Shown here: piece by piece, positions 36,316 to 45,258 of the stretch | How the letters are laid out: each line of letters opens with the position of its first letter | How positions within the stretch are numbered: the stretch's first letter is position 1 | DNA from: Roseivivax lentus | GTDB taxonomy: Bacteria > Pseudomonadota > Alphaproteobacteria > Rhodobacterales > Rhodobacteraceae | Assembly: GCF_900156805.1 (NCBI RefSeq) | Contig: NZ_FTOQ01000002.1 | Coordinates: 372,001 to 436,000 of the forward strand | Length of the DNA: 64,000 nt | Reading direction: 5' to 3' | Position numbers and translations under genes: made by a program | The notes under the pieces: model-generated | The model's input: the letters and a program-made list of their open reading frames with translations, nothing else | Databases searched by the model: none | What the model was told of the DNA's origin: nothing

Positions 36316-37838
36316 GCCGGCTTGTCCTGGTCCTGGGCGATCAGCTTTCCGAGAGCCTCTCGGCGCTGCAGGAGGCCGACAAGTCCAGCGATATCGTGGT
36401 CATGGCCGAGGTCGCCGACGAGGCCTCCTACGTGCAGCACCATCCCAAGAAGATCGCGCTCATCTTCGCGGCCATGCGCAAGTTCGCCGCGCGGCTGCGC
36501 GAGGATGGCTGGGAGGTGCGCTATACCGCGCTCGACGACAGCGAGAATACCGGCTCCATCCCCGGCGAGCTGATGCGCCGCGCCGACCAGACCGGTGCCA
36601 AGGAGGTGCTCGCCACGCAGCCGGGCGAGTTCCGGCTGATCGCGCTTCTGGACGAGAATTCGCTGCCCGTTCGCCAGTTGCGCGACAGCCGCTTCCTGAC
36701 CGATCTCGACTGGTTCGAGGACTGGGCCGAGGGCCGCAAGTCCCTGCGCATGGAGTATTTCTACCGCGAGATGCGCAAGCAGACCGGGTTCCTGATGGAG
36801 GATGGCGAGCCCGCGGGCGGCAAGTGGAATTTCGACCACGACAACCGCAAGCCCGCCCCGGACGAGGTCGATTTCGGCGGCCCGATGGAATTCACGCCCG
36901 ACGAGACGGTGGAAGAGGTGCTGGAGCTCGTGGAGGCGCGGTTCGGCAATTCCTTCGGCGAGCTGCGCCCCTTCTGGTTCGCCACCGACCAGGGCCAGGC
37001 GCGCCGCGCGCTCACCCATTTCGTCAAACATGCCCTGCCGCGCTTCGGCGACTTCCAGGACGCGATGATGGGGCGCGAGAAGTTCCTCTATCACGCGGTG
37101 ATCTCGGGCTACATGAATATCGGCCTGCTGGACCCGCGCGAGGTCTGCGAAGCGGTCGAGGAGGCGTGGCGCGCGGGCGATGCGCCCATCAACGCCGCCG
37201 AGGGCTTCATCCGCCAGGTCATCGGCTGGCGTGAATACATGCGCGCGATCTATTTCCGCGAGGGGCCGGATTACCCCCGGCGCAACGCGCTCAACCACCA
37301 GCGCAAGCTGCCGCCGCTCTACTGGGGGGCCGAGACGAAGATGCGCTGCCTCTCGAAGGCCGTGGAGGAAACGCGCGAGGAAGCCTATGCCCACCACATT
37401 CAGCGGCTGATGGTGACGGGCAATTTCGCGCTTCTGGCGGGCATCGACCCGGCGGAGGTCGAGGAGTGGTATCTGCGGGTCTATTTCGACGCCTTCGAAT
37501 GGGTCACGGCACCCAATACGGTGGGCATGAGCCAGTTCGCCGATGGCGGCGTGATCGCGTCGAAGCCTTACGTGTCTTCGGGCAATTACATCGACAAGAT
37601 GTCGGATTACTGCGGCGATTGCGCCTATTCGGTGAAGAAGAAGACGGGCGAGGGGGCCTGCCCGTTCAACCTTCTCTACTGGCACTTCATGGACCGCCAC
37701 CGGGAGCGTTTCGCCAAGAACCCGCGCATGGCGCAGATGTACGCGACCTGGGACCGGATGAAGGACGACCGCAAGGAGACGGTGCTGCGCGAGGCGGAGG
37801 ATTTCCTGGACCGGATGTCGAAAGAAGAGGTGGTCTGA
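36312..37838 (+). CDS. Prokaryotic iron-sulfur (6-4) photolyase/cryptochrome (CryB/PhrB type)
   Basis: A 508-residue member of the FeS-BCP family, which repairs UV-induced (6-4) photoproducts with FAD and, in family members, a ribolumazine antenna. The start is L-V-L-V-L-G-D-Q-L; the FAD region includes F-I-R-Q-V-I-G-W-R-E-Y-M-R and Q-R-L-M-V-T-G-N-F-A. Four cysteines at 346, 434, 437 and 450 (in M-R-C-L-S-K, Y-C-G-D-C-A-Y, G-A-C-P-F-N) match the spacing of the [4Fe-4S] ligands of Agrobacterium PhrB. GTG start overlapping the SDR stop. An R. sphaeroides homologue (CryB) also affects photosynthesis genes, so signalling is possible. Confidence 0.93.
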   Translation: MSRLVLVLGDQLSESLSALQEADKSSDIVVMAEVADEASYVQHHPKKIALIFAAMRKFAARLREDGWEVRYTALDDSENTGSIPGELMRRADQTGAKEVLATQPGEFRLIALLDENSLPVRQLRDSRFLTDLDWFEDWAEGRKSLRMEYFYREMRKQTGFLMEDGEPAGGKWNFDHDNRKPAPDEVDFGGPMEFTPDETVEEVLELVEARFGNSFGELRPFWFATDQGQARRALTHFVKHALPRFGDFQDAMMGREKFLYHAVISGYMNIGLLDPREVCEAVEEAWRAGDAPINAAEGFIRQVIGWREYMRAIYFREGPDYPRRNALNHQRKLPPLYWGAETKMRCLSKAVEETREEAYAHHIQRLMVTGNFALLAGIDPAEVEEWYLRVYFDAFEWVTAPNTVGMSQFADGGVIASKPYVSSGNYIDKMSDYCGDCAYSVKKKTGEGACPFNLLYWHFMDRHRERFAKNPRMAQMYATWDRMKDDRKETVLREAEDFLDRMSKEEVV

Positions 37839-37877
37839 GCGGCAGGGCCGACGCCCGGGTCGATCCTGACGCGCGTT

Positions 37878-38291
37878 TCAGCCGGGCATGCCTTCTGCGA
37901 GGTCCGGATTGTAGGCCACCACCTCGACGGTGTTGCCCTCGGGGTCGCAGGTGAAGATGCCGCGCCAGCCGATCCAGCCGAAGATCTCCTCGCGCCACGC
38001 GATCCCGCGCCTGTCGTATTCCGCGCAAAGCGCAGCCTGTTCTTCCACCGGCAGGCTGAGAGCGATGTGGTGCAACGCGCCGCGCGGTATGGCCTCGGGC
38101 TCCTCGAAGAGGGCCAGTACGGTCGTGTGTCCGGCGACACCCTCGGCGATGCGGAAGAAGCGGATATGCGGGCTTTCGTTGCCCTCCATGCGGGCAAGGC
38201 CCAGAACGCCTTCATAGAACGCGCTCATCGCCTCGATGTCGCGGCAACGGATCGCCACCTCGCCGAGCCCGCGGATGCGAAAACCGCTCAT
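37878..38291 (-). CDS. VOC (glyoxalase/dioxygenase-fold) family protein
   Basis: A 137-residue protein with two beta-alpha-beta-beta-beta modules: G-L-G-E-V-A-I-R-C-R-D-I-E-A-M-S-A-F-Y-E near the N terminus and L-H-H-I-A-L-S-L-P-V-E-E-Q in the middle, ending F-T-C-D-P-E-G-N-T-V-E-V-V. The His and Glu positions of a metal site (H in L-H-H-I-A, E in N-T-V-E-V) are present. The family includes glyoxalases, fosfomycin resistance proteins and dioxygenases; nothing here picks one. Convergent with the photolyase gene, 40 bases away. Confidence 0.85.
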   Translation of the reverse strand: MSGFRIRGLGEVAIRCRDIEAMSAFYEGVLGLARMEGNESPHIRFFRIAEGVAGHTTVLALFEEPEAIPRGALHHIALSLPVEEQAALCAEYDRRGIAWREEIFGWIGWRGIFTCDPEGNTVEVVAYNPDLAEGMPG

Positions 38292-38303
38292 GTCCGCGCC
38301 GCC

Positions 38304-39521
38304 CTAGACAAGCTCCGTCACCACTGCCGAGCTTTGCTCCAGCGTCCGGTGGACCGGGCATTTATCCGCGATCTCCAGAAGCCTGTCGCGCGTCGCCGCA
38401 TCGAGATCGCCCTCCAGCCGGATGCTGCGGAAGAAGGTGTCGACCTTGCGCGCCGCACCGCCCGCATCGGCATCGGCATCCTCTGCGTGAACCTTGTCGT
38501 GATGCACGTCGACCTCCACGTGGCGCAGCGCCAGCCCCTTGCGCCGCGCATACATCCGGATCGTCATCGACGTGCAGGCCCCGAGCGCCGCGCAGAGCAG
38601 GTTATAGGGCGTCAGCCCCTGATCCGTGCCGCCGACCGATTTGGGCTCGTCGGCGGTGACGTGGTGCGGCCCCACCTGGATGTCCTGCAGGAACCCGCCG
38701 GGATCGCATTCCGAAACCCGGACGATGCCTTCGGGCGCGTTTTCGGGGGGCGGCGGCGGCGCGAGGTCGAGATAGCGCGCGGCCCAGACGGCAATGAGGC
38801 CTGCGGCATATTCCGCATCATCGGGCCGGGTGATGAGGTGATCGGCCTCGTCCAGCGTCACGAAGCTCTTGGGGTGTTTGGCGGCCGTGAAGATGGCGGT
38901 CGCGTTCTCGATCCCGACCTGCGCGTCGCGCGGCGCGTGCATCACGAGAAGGGCGCGCTTCAGCTGGCCGATGATCGGGGCGAGCTCGGTTGCGGCGACG
39001 TCGCGGACGAAGTCGCGCCCGATGCGGAAGGGCCGCCCGCCAAGATCGACCTCCGCCGCGCCCGCTTCCTCGATCCGCTCCAGCGCGTCGGAGAAATTAT
39101 GCGTCACGTGGCCCGGATCGAAGGGTGCGCCGATGGTGGCGACCGCGCGGGCCGAGGCGATTTCGGGCGCGGCCTTCAGCACCGCGGCCCCGCCCAGCGA
39201 ATGGCCGATCAGAAGCTGGGGTCCCATGCCGCGCGCCGCCAGAACGCCCGCGGCGGCCACCAGATCGCCGACATTCGAGGTAAACGAGGTGTGTTCGAAC
39301 TCGCCGCCCGAATGGCCGAGCCCGGTGAAATCGAACCGCAGGACGGCGATGCCTTCGGCGGCAAGCCGCGCCGCGATGCGCCGGGCGGCGGCGATGTCCT
39401 TGCCGCAGGTGAAACAATGGGCGAAGAGCGCCGTGGCCAGATGCGGCCCGTCCGGCAGGTCGAGCCTTCCGGCCAATGTGGCGCCCGACGGCCCCTCGAA
39501 GGCGATCTTTTCCGTTGGCAT
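38304..39521 (-). CDS. Bifunctional alpha/beta hydrolase - OsmC family protein
   Basis: A 405-residue fusion. Residues 1-250 are an alpha/beta hydrolase with nucleophile motif I-G-H-S-L-G-G (Ser near 110) and His in D-E-A-D-H-L-I. Residues 265-405 are an OsmC/Ohr-like domain with a Cys in L-L-C-A-A-L-G-A-C-T-S-M-T and V-E-V-D-V-H-H-D-K. OsmC proteins reduce organic peroxides; the hydrolase could release the substrate from an ester. This fusion is a recurring family. It lies 12 bases upstream of the VOC gene on the same strand, so they may be one operon. Confidence 0.9.
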   Translation of the reverse strand: MPTEKIAFEGPSGATLAGRLDLPDGPHLATALFAHCFTCGKDIAAARRIAARLAAEGIAVLRFDFTGLGHSGGEFEHTSFTSNVGDLVAAAGVLAARGMGPQLLIGHSLGGAAVLKAAPEIASARAVATIGAPFDPGHVTHNFSDALERIEEAGAAEVDLGGRPFRIGRDFVRDVAATELAPIIGQLKRALLVMHAPRDAQVGIENATAIFTAAKHPKSFVTLDEADHLITRPDDAEYAAGLIAVWAARYLDLAPPPPPENAPEGIVRVSECDPGGFLQDIQVGPHHVTADEPKSVGGTDQGLTPYNLLCAALGACTSMTIRMYARRKGLALRHVEVDVHHDKVHAEDADADAGGAARKVDTFFRSIRLEGDLDAATRDRLLEIADKCPVHRTLEQSSAVVTELV

Positions 39522-39605
39522 CCGGCCCTCCCTAGCGCGCCGATGGGGCGCGCCGGGACTATCTAGGCACGGCAGACGGGGCAGGGGCCACGCATTTCAG
39601 CGCGC

Positions 39606-39818
39606 TCACGCCCTCCTGATCTCGGTGACGGATTTCAGCACCGACGTGCCGTCCTCCTGTTCGATCATGAAGGCGGGCTCGTCGACCGAGGCATTCCGGC
39701 TGACTTCGGTGCCCTTGATCGTGCGGGTCACGTCTTGGGTGAAACGCTCCACGATCTCACCCGAGGCGGTGCCGTCGCCCCAATCCCATTCGACGCGGTC
39801 TCCGGTCGCATAGCCCAT
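39606..39818 (-). CDS. DUF2945 (HVA1-type TUDOR-like) small protein
   Basis: A 70-residue protein beginning M-G-Y-A-T-G-D-R-V-E-W-D-W-G-D-G-T-A-S-G and containing T-Q-D-V-T-R-T-I-K-G-T-E-V-S-R-N-A-S and P-A-F-M-I-E-Q-E-D-G. This matches DUF2945 (hypervirulence-associated TUDOR-like domain), a small SH3-like barrel. Function in bacteria is unknown. No signal peptide. Confidence 0.8.
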   Translation of the reverse strand: MGYATGDRVEWDWGDGTASGEIVERFTQDVTRTIKGTEVSRNASVDEPAFMIEQEDGTSVLKSVTEIRRA

Positions 39819-39874
39819 GATCGCTATCCTTTATGTGGCAGGAGAACGCCGCAGCGACGATCGGGGTTCCGCGC

Positions 39875-41368
39875 TCAGTTCTCGGGCGCGACGGGGGTCT
39901 CCGGGGTCTCGGGCGTTTCGGCATCGCCGTCCTCGGGCGTGGCGGTCGCCTCGCCCTCGGCCAGCGCACCGTTGATCCATTCGCCGCGCGCCTGTTCGCC
40001 GGTGGCGTAGCGCATGGTGCCGCTGCCCTGCCGCTTGCCGCCGATAAAGGTGCCCTCGTAGACATCGCCATTGGCATAGGTCGCGATGCCGGTGCCCTCG
40101 ATCTCGCCCGCGACCCACTCGCCCTCATAGGTGAACCCGTCGGGCATTACGATCTTGCCCGTCCCGTGCCGCTGCCCGTCGAGGAACGCCCCGGTATAGA
40201 CCGTGCCGTCGGGATAGGTCGCGGTGCCCTGGCCCTCGCGTTCGCCCTCGACCCATTCGCCCTCGTAGCGATAGCCGTCGGGATAGGTCATGGTGCCGAG
40301 CCCGTGGTTCTTGGCGTTGCGGAACCCGCCTTCATAGACGAGCCCGTTGGCATAGACCGCGCGGCCCTCGCCCTCGATCACGCCGTCGACCCAGTCGCCC
40401 GCGTAGGTGGAGCCGTCGGGATAGGTGATCTTGCCCTCGCCATTGGCCAGATCGCCGCGGAACTGGCCTTCATAGACCGACCCGTCGGGATAGGTGACGC
40501 GGCCCGCGCCCTCGATTTCGCCCGCGGCCCAGTTGCCGGTATAGACATAGCCGTCCGCGCCGCGGAAGGTGCCCTGGCCCTCGCGCTGATCGGCGACGAA
40601 GGCGCCTTCGTAGACATCGCCGTTTGCGTAGGTCACCTTGCCCTGGCCCTCGCGGCGGCCCGCCACCAGCTCGCCCTCGTAGATGTCGCCGTTTGGCTGG
40701 GTCAGCTTGCCGACCCCGTCGATCTGGCCGTCATCCCACATGCCCTCGTAGATCAGCCCGTCGGTCATCACGAGCGTGCCTTCGCCGTCCCGCTGCCCGT
40801 CCGCGACGCGGCCCTCATAGGTCGAGCCGTCGGGATAGGTGATGGTGCCGCGGCCTTCCTTGGTGCCGTTCACCCAGTCGCCTTCGTAGACATAGCCGCC
40901 GGGCGAGGTCATCGTGCCGCGCCCGTGATGCAGCGCGTTGCGGAACGAGCCTTCGTAGCGCACGCCGTTGGCATAGACCGCGATGCCCTGGCCGGTGATC
41001 TTGCCGTCCTTCCAGGTGCCCTCGTAGGTGCCGCCATCGGCGAAGACGATGCGGCCCACGCCGTCGGGCTTGCCGGCCTCGAACTCGCCCTCGTAGATCG
41101 ACCCGTTGGGAAAACGCGCGACGCCCTGGCCGCGAATCTCGCCCTCGACCCATTCGCCGGTATATTCGTAGCCATTGGGCAGGGTGTAGGTCCCGGTGCC
41201 GTGCTGCAGCCCGTCCTTGAAGGTGCCCTCGTAGACGCCGCCATCGTCGTATTGCTTCGAGATGACCTCGCCATCCTGCGCCAGTGCGGCCCCCGGAACG
41301 CCGAGGCACAGGGCCAGAAGGCCCGCGCGCAGGAAGGTTGTCCGGCTGTTCTGTGTCATTCTGCTCAA
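39875..41368 (-). CDS. Exported MORN-repeat protein
   Basis: A 497-residue protein with a signal peptide (L-R-A-G-L-L-A-L-C-L-G-V-P-G-A-A-L-A) followed by about 18 full MORN repeats of 23 residues and one partial repeat. The consensus is Y-x-G-x-x-x-x-G-x-x-x-G-x-G-x-x-x-x-x-D/N-G; examples are Y-E-G-T-F-K-D-G-L-Q-H-G-T-G and Y-E-G-E-W-V-E-G-E-R-E-G-Q-G. The acidic Pro/Glu tail E-T-P-E-T-P-E-T-P follows. MORN arrays form long flat beta sheets that bind lipids or act as scaffolds; here it would be periplasmic or on the surface. Repeat count was made by eye. Confidence 0.88.
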   Translation of the reverse strand: MSRMTQNSRTTFLRAGLLALCLGVPGAALAQDGEVISKQYDDGGVYEGTFKDGLQHGTGTYTLPNGYEYTGEWVEGEIRGQGVARFPNGSIYEGEFEAGKPDGVGRIVFADGGTYEGTWKDGKITGQGIAVYANGVRYEGSFRNALHHGRGTMTSPGGYVYEGDWVNGTKEGRGTITYPDGSTYEGRVADGQRDGEGTLVMTDGLIYEGMWDDGQIDGVGKLTQPNGDIYEGELVAGRREGQGKVTYANGDVYEGAFVADQREGQGTFRGADGYVYTGNWAAGEIEGAGRVTYPDGSVYEGQFRGDLANGEGKITYPDGSTYAGDWVDGVIEGEGRAVYANGLVYEGGFRNAKNHGLGTMTYPDGYRYEGEWVEGEREGQGTATYPDGTVYTGAFLDGQRHGTGKIVMPDGFTYEGEWVAGEIEGTGIATYANGDVYEGTFIGGKRQGSGTMRYATGEQARGEWINGALAEGEATATPEDGDAETPETPETPVAPEN

Positions 41369-41548
41369 TCCCGCCCGTTCGGCCGCATCATGCGGGCTGT
41401 TGCCCCGAAATTAGTCAACGGGGCCAAGCGATACAATGTCTTTTGGCCGCAAGACGGCCGGCTCGGCATGGATGCGCGCGGGCAGCGGCTTCCCCTCGGG
41501 GCCGCATCTGCTATGTGGGCACGAAATGTAGCAAGGGGCTGAGACTTC

Positions 41549-43216
41549 ATGGCGGACCAATTCCGACTGACGCTCGCGCAACTCAATCCGACGGTCGGCG
41601 ACCTTGCCGGCAACCGGGCGCAGGCGCGTGCGGCCTGGGAGGCGGCCCGCGCGGCCGGCAGCGACCTCGTGGCCTTTCCGGAGATGTTCATCACCGGCTA
41701 CAACACGCAGGACCTCGTGCGCCGCCCGGCCTTTCACGCCGCCGCGATGGACGAGGTGCACGCGCTGGCCGCGGAATGCGCCGACGGCCCGGCCATCGCC
41801 ATCGGATCGCCCTGGCTCGAAGGCACGGAGCTGTTCAACGCCTACCTGATCCTTCAGGGCGGCGCGGTGCGCACCTCGGTGCTGAAACACCACCTGCCCA
41901 ACGACACGGTCTTCGACGAGGTGCGGCTTTACGCCTCGGGGCCTGTCACCGGGCCCTACGCGGTGGGCGCGGCGCGGATCGGCAGCCCGATCTGCGAAGA
42001 TGCCTGGTACGAGGATGTCGCCGAGACGCTGGAAGAGACGGGCGCTGATTTCCTGCTGGTGCCCAACGGCTCGCCCTACCATCGCGGCAAGTTCGACGTG
42101 CGGCTCAACCACATGATCGCCCGCACGGTCGAGACGGGCCTGCCGGTGATCTATCTCAACATGGTGGGCGGCCAGGACGACCAGGTCTTCGACGGCGGCT
42201 CCTTCATCGTCAATCCGGGCGGCCGGATGGCCGTGAAGCTGCCGGTCTTCGACGAGGAGATCGCCCATGTGACGCTGACCCGGACGCCCGAGGGCTGGCG
42301 CGCCGATCCCGGCACCGTGGCCCGCCATCCCGACGATTGGGAACAGGATTACCGCGCCATGGTCGAGAGCCTGCGCGACTACATGCGCAAGACCGGCTTC
42401 AGAAAGGCGCTGCTGGGCCTCTCGGGCGGCATCGATTCGGCCATCGTCGCGGCCATCGCCGCCGATGCGCTGGGCCCCGAGAACGTGCGCTGCGTCATGC
42501 TGCCCTCGGAATACACCTCCGAGCATTCGCTCGAGGATGCCAAGGCCGTGGCGAAGGCGCTGGGCTGCCGCTACGATTTCGTGCCGATCACGCCGGGGCG
42601 CGATGCGATCACCGAGACGCTGGCGCCCTTGTTCGAGGGCCGGGACGAGGACGTGACCGAAGAGAACATCCAGTCCCGCCTGCGCGGCCTGCTGCTGATG
42701 GCGCTGTCCAACAAGTTCGGCGAGATGCTCCTGACCACCGGCAACAAGTCCGAGGTCGCGGTGGGCTACGCCACGATCTACGGCGACATGAACGGCGGCT
42801 ACAATCCGATCAAGGATCTCTACAAGACCCGCGTCTTCGAGACCTGCCGCTGGCGCAACGCCAATCACCGGCCCTGGATGAAGGGCCCCGAGGGCGAAGT
42901 CATCCCCGACCGGATCATCACCAAGCCGCCGTCGGCGGAGCTGCGCGCGGACCAGAAAGACAACGATTCGCTGCCCGATTACCCGGTGCTCGACGGCATC
43001 CTCGAGATCCTCGTCGACGACGAGGGCTCGATCGCGGATTGCGTCGCGGCGGGCTATGACCGCGCCGACGCCGTGCGGGTGGAGCACCTGATTTACATCA
43101 GCGAATACAAGCGCTTCCAATCCGCGCCCGGCACCCGTCTGACCGAACGCGCCTTCTGGCTCGACCGGCGGTATCCCATCGTGAACCGCTGGCGGGACGG
43201 GCGGCGGGACGGCTGA
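41549..43216 (+). CDS. nadE: Glutamine-dependent NAD+ synthase
   Basis: A 555-residue two-domain enzyme making NAD+ from deamido-NAD+, ATP and glutamine. Residues 1-255 are the nitrilase-type glutaminase with the triad Glu in F-P-E-M-F-I-T-G-Y, Lys in L-K-H-H-L-P-N and Cys in P-I-C-E-D-A-W. Residues 270-555 are the synthetase with the PP-loop L-S-G-G-I-D-S-A-I and T-T-G-N-K-S-E. The ATG at 41549 follows GCAAGGGGCTGAG. It has 180 bases of upstream DNA to the divergent MORN gene. Confidence 0.95.
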   Translation: MADQFRLTLAQLNPTVGDLAGNRAQARAAWEAARAAGSDLVAFPEMFITGYNTQDLVRRPAFHAAAMDEVHALAAECADGPAIAIGSPWLEGTELFNAYLILQGGAVRTSVLKHHLPNDTVFDEVRLYASGPVTGPYAVGAARIGSPICEDAWYEDVAETLEETGADFLLVPNGSPYHRGKFDVRLNHMIARTVETGLPVIYLNMVGGQDDQVFDGGSFIVNPGGRMAVKLPVFDEEIAHVTLTRTPEGWRADPGTVARHPDDWEQDYRAMVESLRDYMRKTGFRKALLGLSGGIDSAIVAAIAADALGPENVRCVMLPSEYTSEHSLEDAKAVAKALGCRYDFVPITPGRDAITETLAPLFEGRDEDVTEENIQSRLRGLLLMALSNKFGEMLLTTGNKSEVAVGYATIYGDMNGGYNPIKDLYKTRVFETCRWRNANHRPWMKGPEGEVIPDRIITKPPSAELRADQKDNDSLPDYPVLDGILEILVDDEGSIADCVAAGYDRADAVRVEHLIYISEYKRFQSAPGTRLTERAFWLDRRYPIVNRWRDGRRDG

Positions 43217-43314
43217 GCGCGCCGCGTGGCGGTTCGGACACGGACGCGCCGCGCATTCGGCGCAGGCCGCGCATCGGCCATGATCTCGGCCCAAAGTCCG
43301 GGCAGAGACAGCAC

Positions 43315-44523
43315 ATGATCCGACCGCGCGCCCTGGGCTATTTCGTGCCCGCCTTTCCGACCCAGACCCACGCGTTCTTCTGGCGCGAGGTCGCGGCGCT
43401 GCGCGCGCAGGGCGTCGAGGTCCGGCTGTTTTCCTCGCGCAGACCCCGGCCCGAAGACTGCCCGCACGCCTTCGGCGACATCGCCCGTGCCGAGACCCGC
43501 TACGTCTTCCCGCCGCGCGCAAGCGCCGTCGCGCGCTGGGCGGCGCGGCACCCGGCGGGCATGGTCCGCGCGCTCGGTTATTTGCGCAAGGTGACCGGGG
43601 CCGGCGCCAAGGGCCGTGCAAAGGTCGCGGCGCTGCTGCCCTCGGCAGCGGATCTCTGCAGTGCCGCCGAGGCCGCGGGCGTCGATCACATCCACTTCCA
43701 TTCCTGCGCCGATGCCGCGCATCTGGGCGCGCTGGCCCGGCGGATGGGCGGGCCGTCCTATTCCGTGACCGTGCACGGCAATCTCGACGTCTACGGCACG
43801 GATCACGCGGCGAAATTCGCCGATGCGTCCCTCGTCACCACCGTCACGCGGGCCCTGCGCGACGAGGTGCTGGCGGTGGCGCCGGGGCGGGACGTCCCGG
43901 TCATCACCATGGGCGTCGATACCGCGCGTTTCGCAGGCGTCCGCCCGACCCGGCCCCAAGGCGCGCCGCTGCGCTTCCTGTCGATCTCGCGGCTCGCCCC
44001 GGTCAAGGGGCACGGCTACTTCCTCGAGGCGCTGCGCCGCCTGATCGACGAGGGACAAAACGTCCAATACGTGATCGCCGGATCGGGCGAGGCCGAGCCC
44101 GCGATCCGTGCCGAGATCGCGCGGCTGTCGCTGGGCGATCACGTCGAGATGGCGGGCCCGCTGTCGCAGGATGCGGTGCGCGCGGCGCTCGGGCAATCCG
44201 ACGTTTTCGTGCTGACGAGCTTCGGCCATGGCGAGGCCGCCCCGGTCGCGGTGATGGAGGCGATGGCGGCGGGCCTGCCGGTCATCTGCTCGCGGATCGG
44301 CGGCACGGCGGACATGATCGAGGACGGCGTCGACGGACTTCTGGTGCCGCAACAGGATGTGGATGCCATCGCGGACGCGGCGCGCAGGCTTTGCGCGGAT
44401 GCGGCTCTGCGTGCGCTTATCCGCAAGGCCGCACAGCGTCGTGCGCAAAGCCAGTTCGACACGGCGGCGACGGCGCGCGCATTGTGGGAGGCGATCTCAG
44501 CGGCGCGGGCGAACGGAGCCTGA
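43315..44523 (+). CDS. Family 4 glycosyltransferase
   Basis: A 402-residue GT-B fold sugar transferase. The C-terminal nucleotide-sugar domain has F-L-S-I-S-R-L-A-P-V-K-G, Y-V-I-A-G-S-G-E-A-E and the GT4 E-x7-E motif E-A-A-P-V-A-V-M-E-A-M-A-A-G-L-P-V. The N-terminal acceptor domain has F-P-T-Q-T-H-A-F-F-W-R-E-V and H-F-H-S-C-A-D-A-A. The likely role is in a surface polysaccharide or glycolipid; no other glycan genes are close, so donor and acceptor cannot be named. Confidence 0.88.
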   Translation: MIRPRALGYFVPAFPTQTHAFFWREVAALRAQGVEVRLFSSRRPRPEDCPHAFGDIARAETRYVFPPRASAVARWAARHPAGMVRALGYLRKVTGAGAKGRAKVAALLPSAADLCSAAEAAGVDHIHFHSCADAAHLGALARRMGGPSYSVTVHGNLDVYGTDHAAKFADASLVTTVTRALRDEVLAVAPGRDVPVITMGVDTARFAGVRPTRPQGAPLRFLSISRLAPVKGHGYFLEALRRLIDEGQNVQYVIAGSGEAEPAIRAEIARLSLGDHVEMAGPLSQDAVRAALGQSDVFVLTSFGHGEAAPVAVMEAMAAGLPVICSRIGGTADMIEDGVDGLLVPQQDVDAIADAARRLCADAALRALIRKAAQRRAQSQFDTAATARALWEAISAARANGA

Positions 44524-44862
44524 GCCGGTTTCAACCCGGCCCGTGGGTCTGCTGCTAAACAGCAGAGTCCTTCATCGCAAGACGCCCTTCCGCGGTCGCT
44601 CCGCCTTATGCATCTGCCCGCGGGACGGCGCAGCACCGCCGGAACCCGGGCGCTGTATCGTCGCGCTGCCGCCACGCAGAAGGACCGTCTTGCTCGCCGT
44701 GACGAAGCGCCAGCGCACCGGGGCGGGCAGGCGCAGCAGCGCGGCGGCTGCATGCAGCCTCGATGCCGCGCTCCGGGCGTTCGGAGCCGCGGTCGCTTTG
44801 GGAAACGAGACCCGCTGACAGGTGTCGCCGAGCCTCCGCGCAAGGCGCCTCAAACCCGGGCC
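44524..44862. other. Intergenic region, 339 bases, no gene recognised
   Basis: Lies between the convergent glycosyltransferase and metalloprotease genes. Open frames on both strands here are Arg/Ala-rich and match nothing I know. No tRNA or clear terminator was found. Confidence 0.5.
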
Positions 44863-45258
44863 TCACTCCCACCAGCGGTCGATCACCGCGATATCCTCGT
44901 CCGACCAGCCGAAATGATGCGCCAGCTCGTGCACCGTCACATGCGCGACCAGATCGGCGATCTCCACGTCGCCCCGGTCGCGCCATTCCGCGAGGATGGG
45001 TCTGCGGAAGAGCCACACCGTGTCGGGCCAGGGCGCGGGATCGGAAAAGCTTTTCTCCGTCATGGGGATGCCGTCATAGAGCCCGGTCAGTTCCAGCGGA
45101 TCGTCGATGCCCAGATCGCGCAGCATGTCCTCGTCGGGCCACTCCTCGACGCGCAGCACGATGCCCGACGCGCCGGCGGCGAAAGGCGCGGGCAGGGCGG
45201 CGATCGTGGCCCGCGCCATCGCCTCCATGTCCGCCAAGGTGATCGCGCGCCCGGTCAC
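44863..45258 (-). CDS. Small zincin-like metallopeptidase family protein
   Basis: A 131-residue protein of the small zinc metallopeptidase family PF06262. The HExxH motif is in V-H-E-L-A-H-H-F-G-W-S-D near the C terminus, giving H-E-x-x-H with a further Gly and Asp. Upstream, G-L-Y-D-G-I-P-M-T and I-L-A-E-W (in F-R-R-P-I-L-A-E-W) are typical. The GTG at 45258 overlaps the thpR stop by 4 bases (GTGA), favouring this start over the internal ATG in L-A-D-M-E. Substrate unknown. Confidence 0.85.
   Translation of the reverse strand: MTGRAITLADMEAMARATIAALPAPFAAGASGIVLRVEEWPDEDMLRDLGIDDPLELTGLYDGIPMTEKSFSDPAPWPDTVWLFRRPILAEWRDRGDVEIADLVAHVTVHELAHHFGWSDEDIAVIDRWWE

Noticed and set aside
39875-41368. 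CRISPR-like tandem repeat at the DNA level
   Set aside because: The periodicity of 69 bases is coding and comes from the MORN repeats; there are no spacers or cas genes.
44524-44862. Small ORFs on both strands in the gap
   Set aside because: Arg/Ala/Pro-rich shadows with no ribosome site, domain or membrane pattern.
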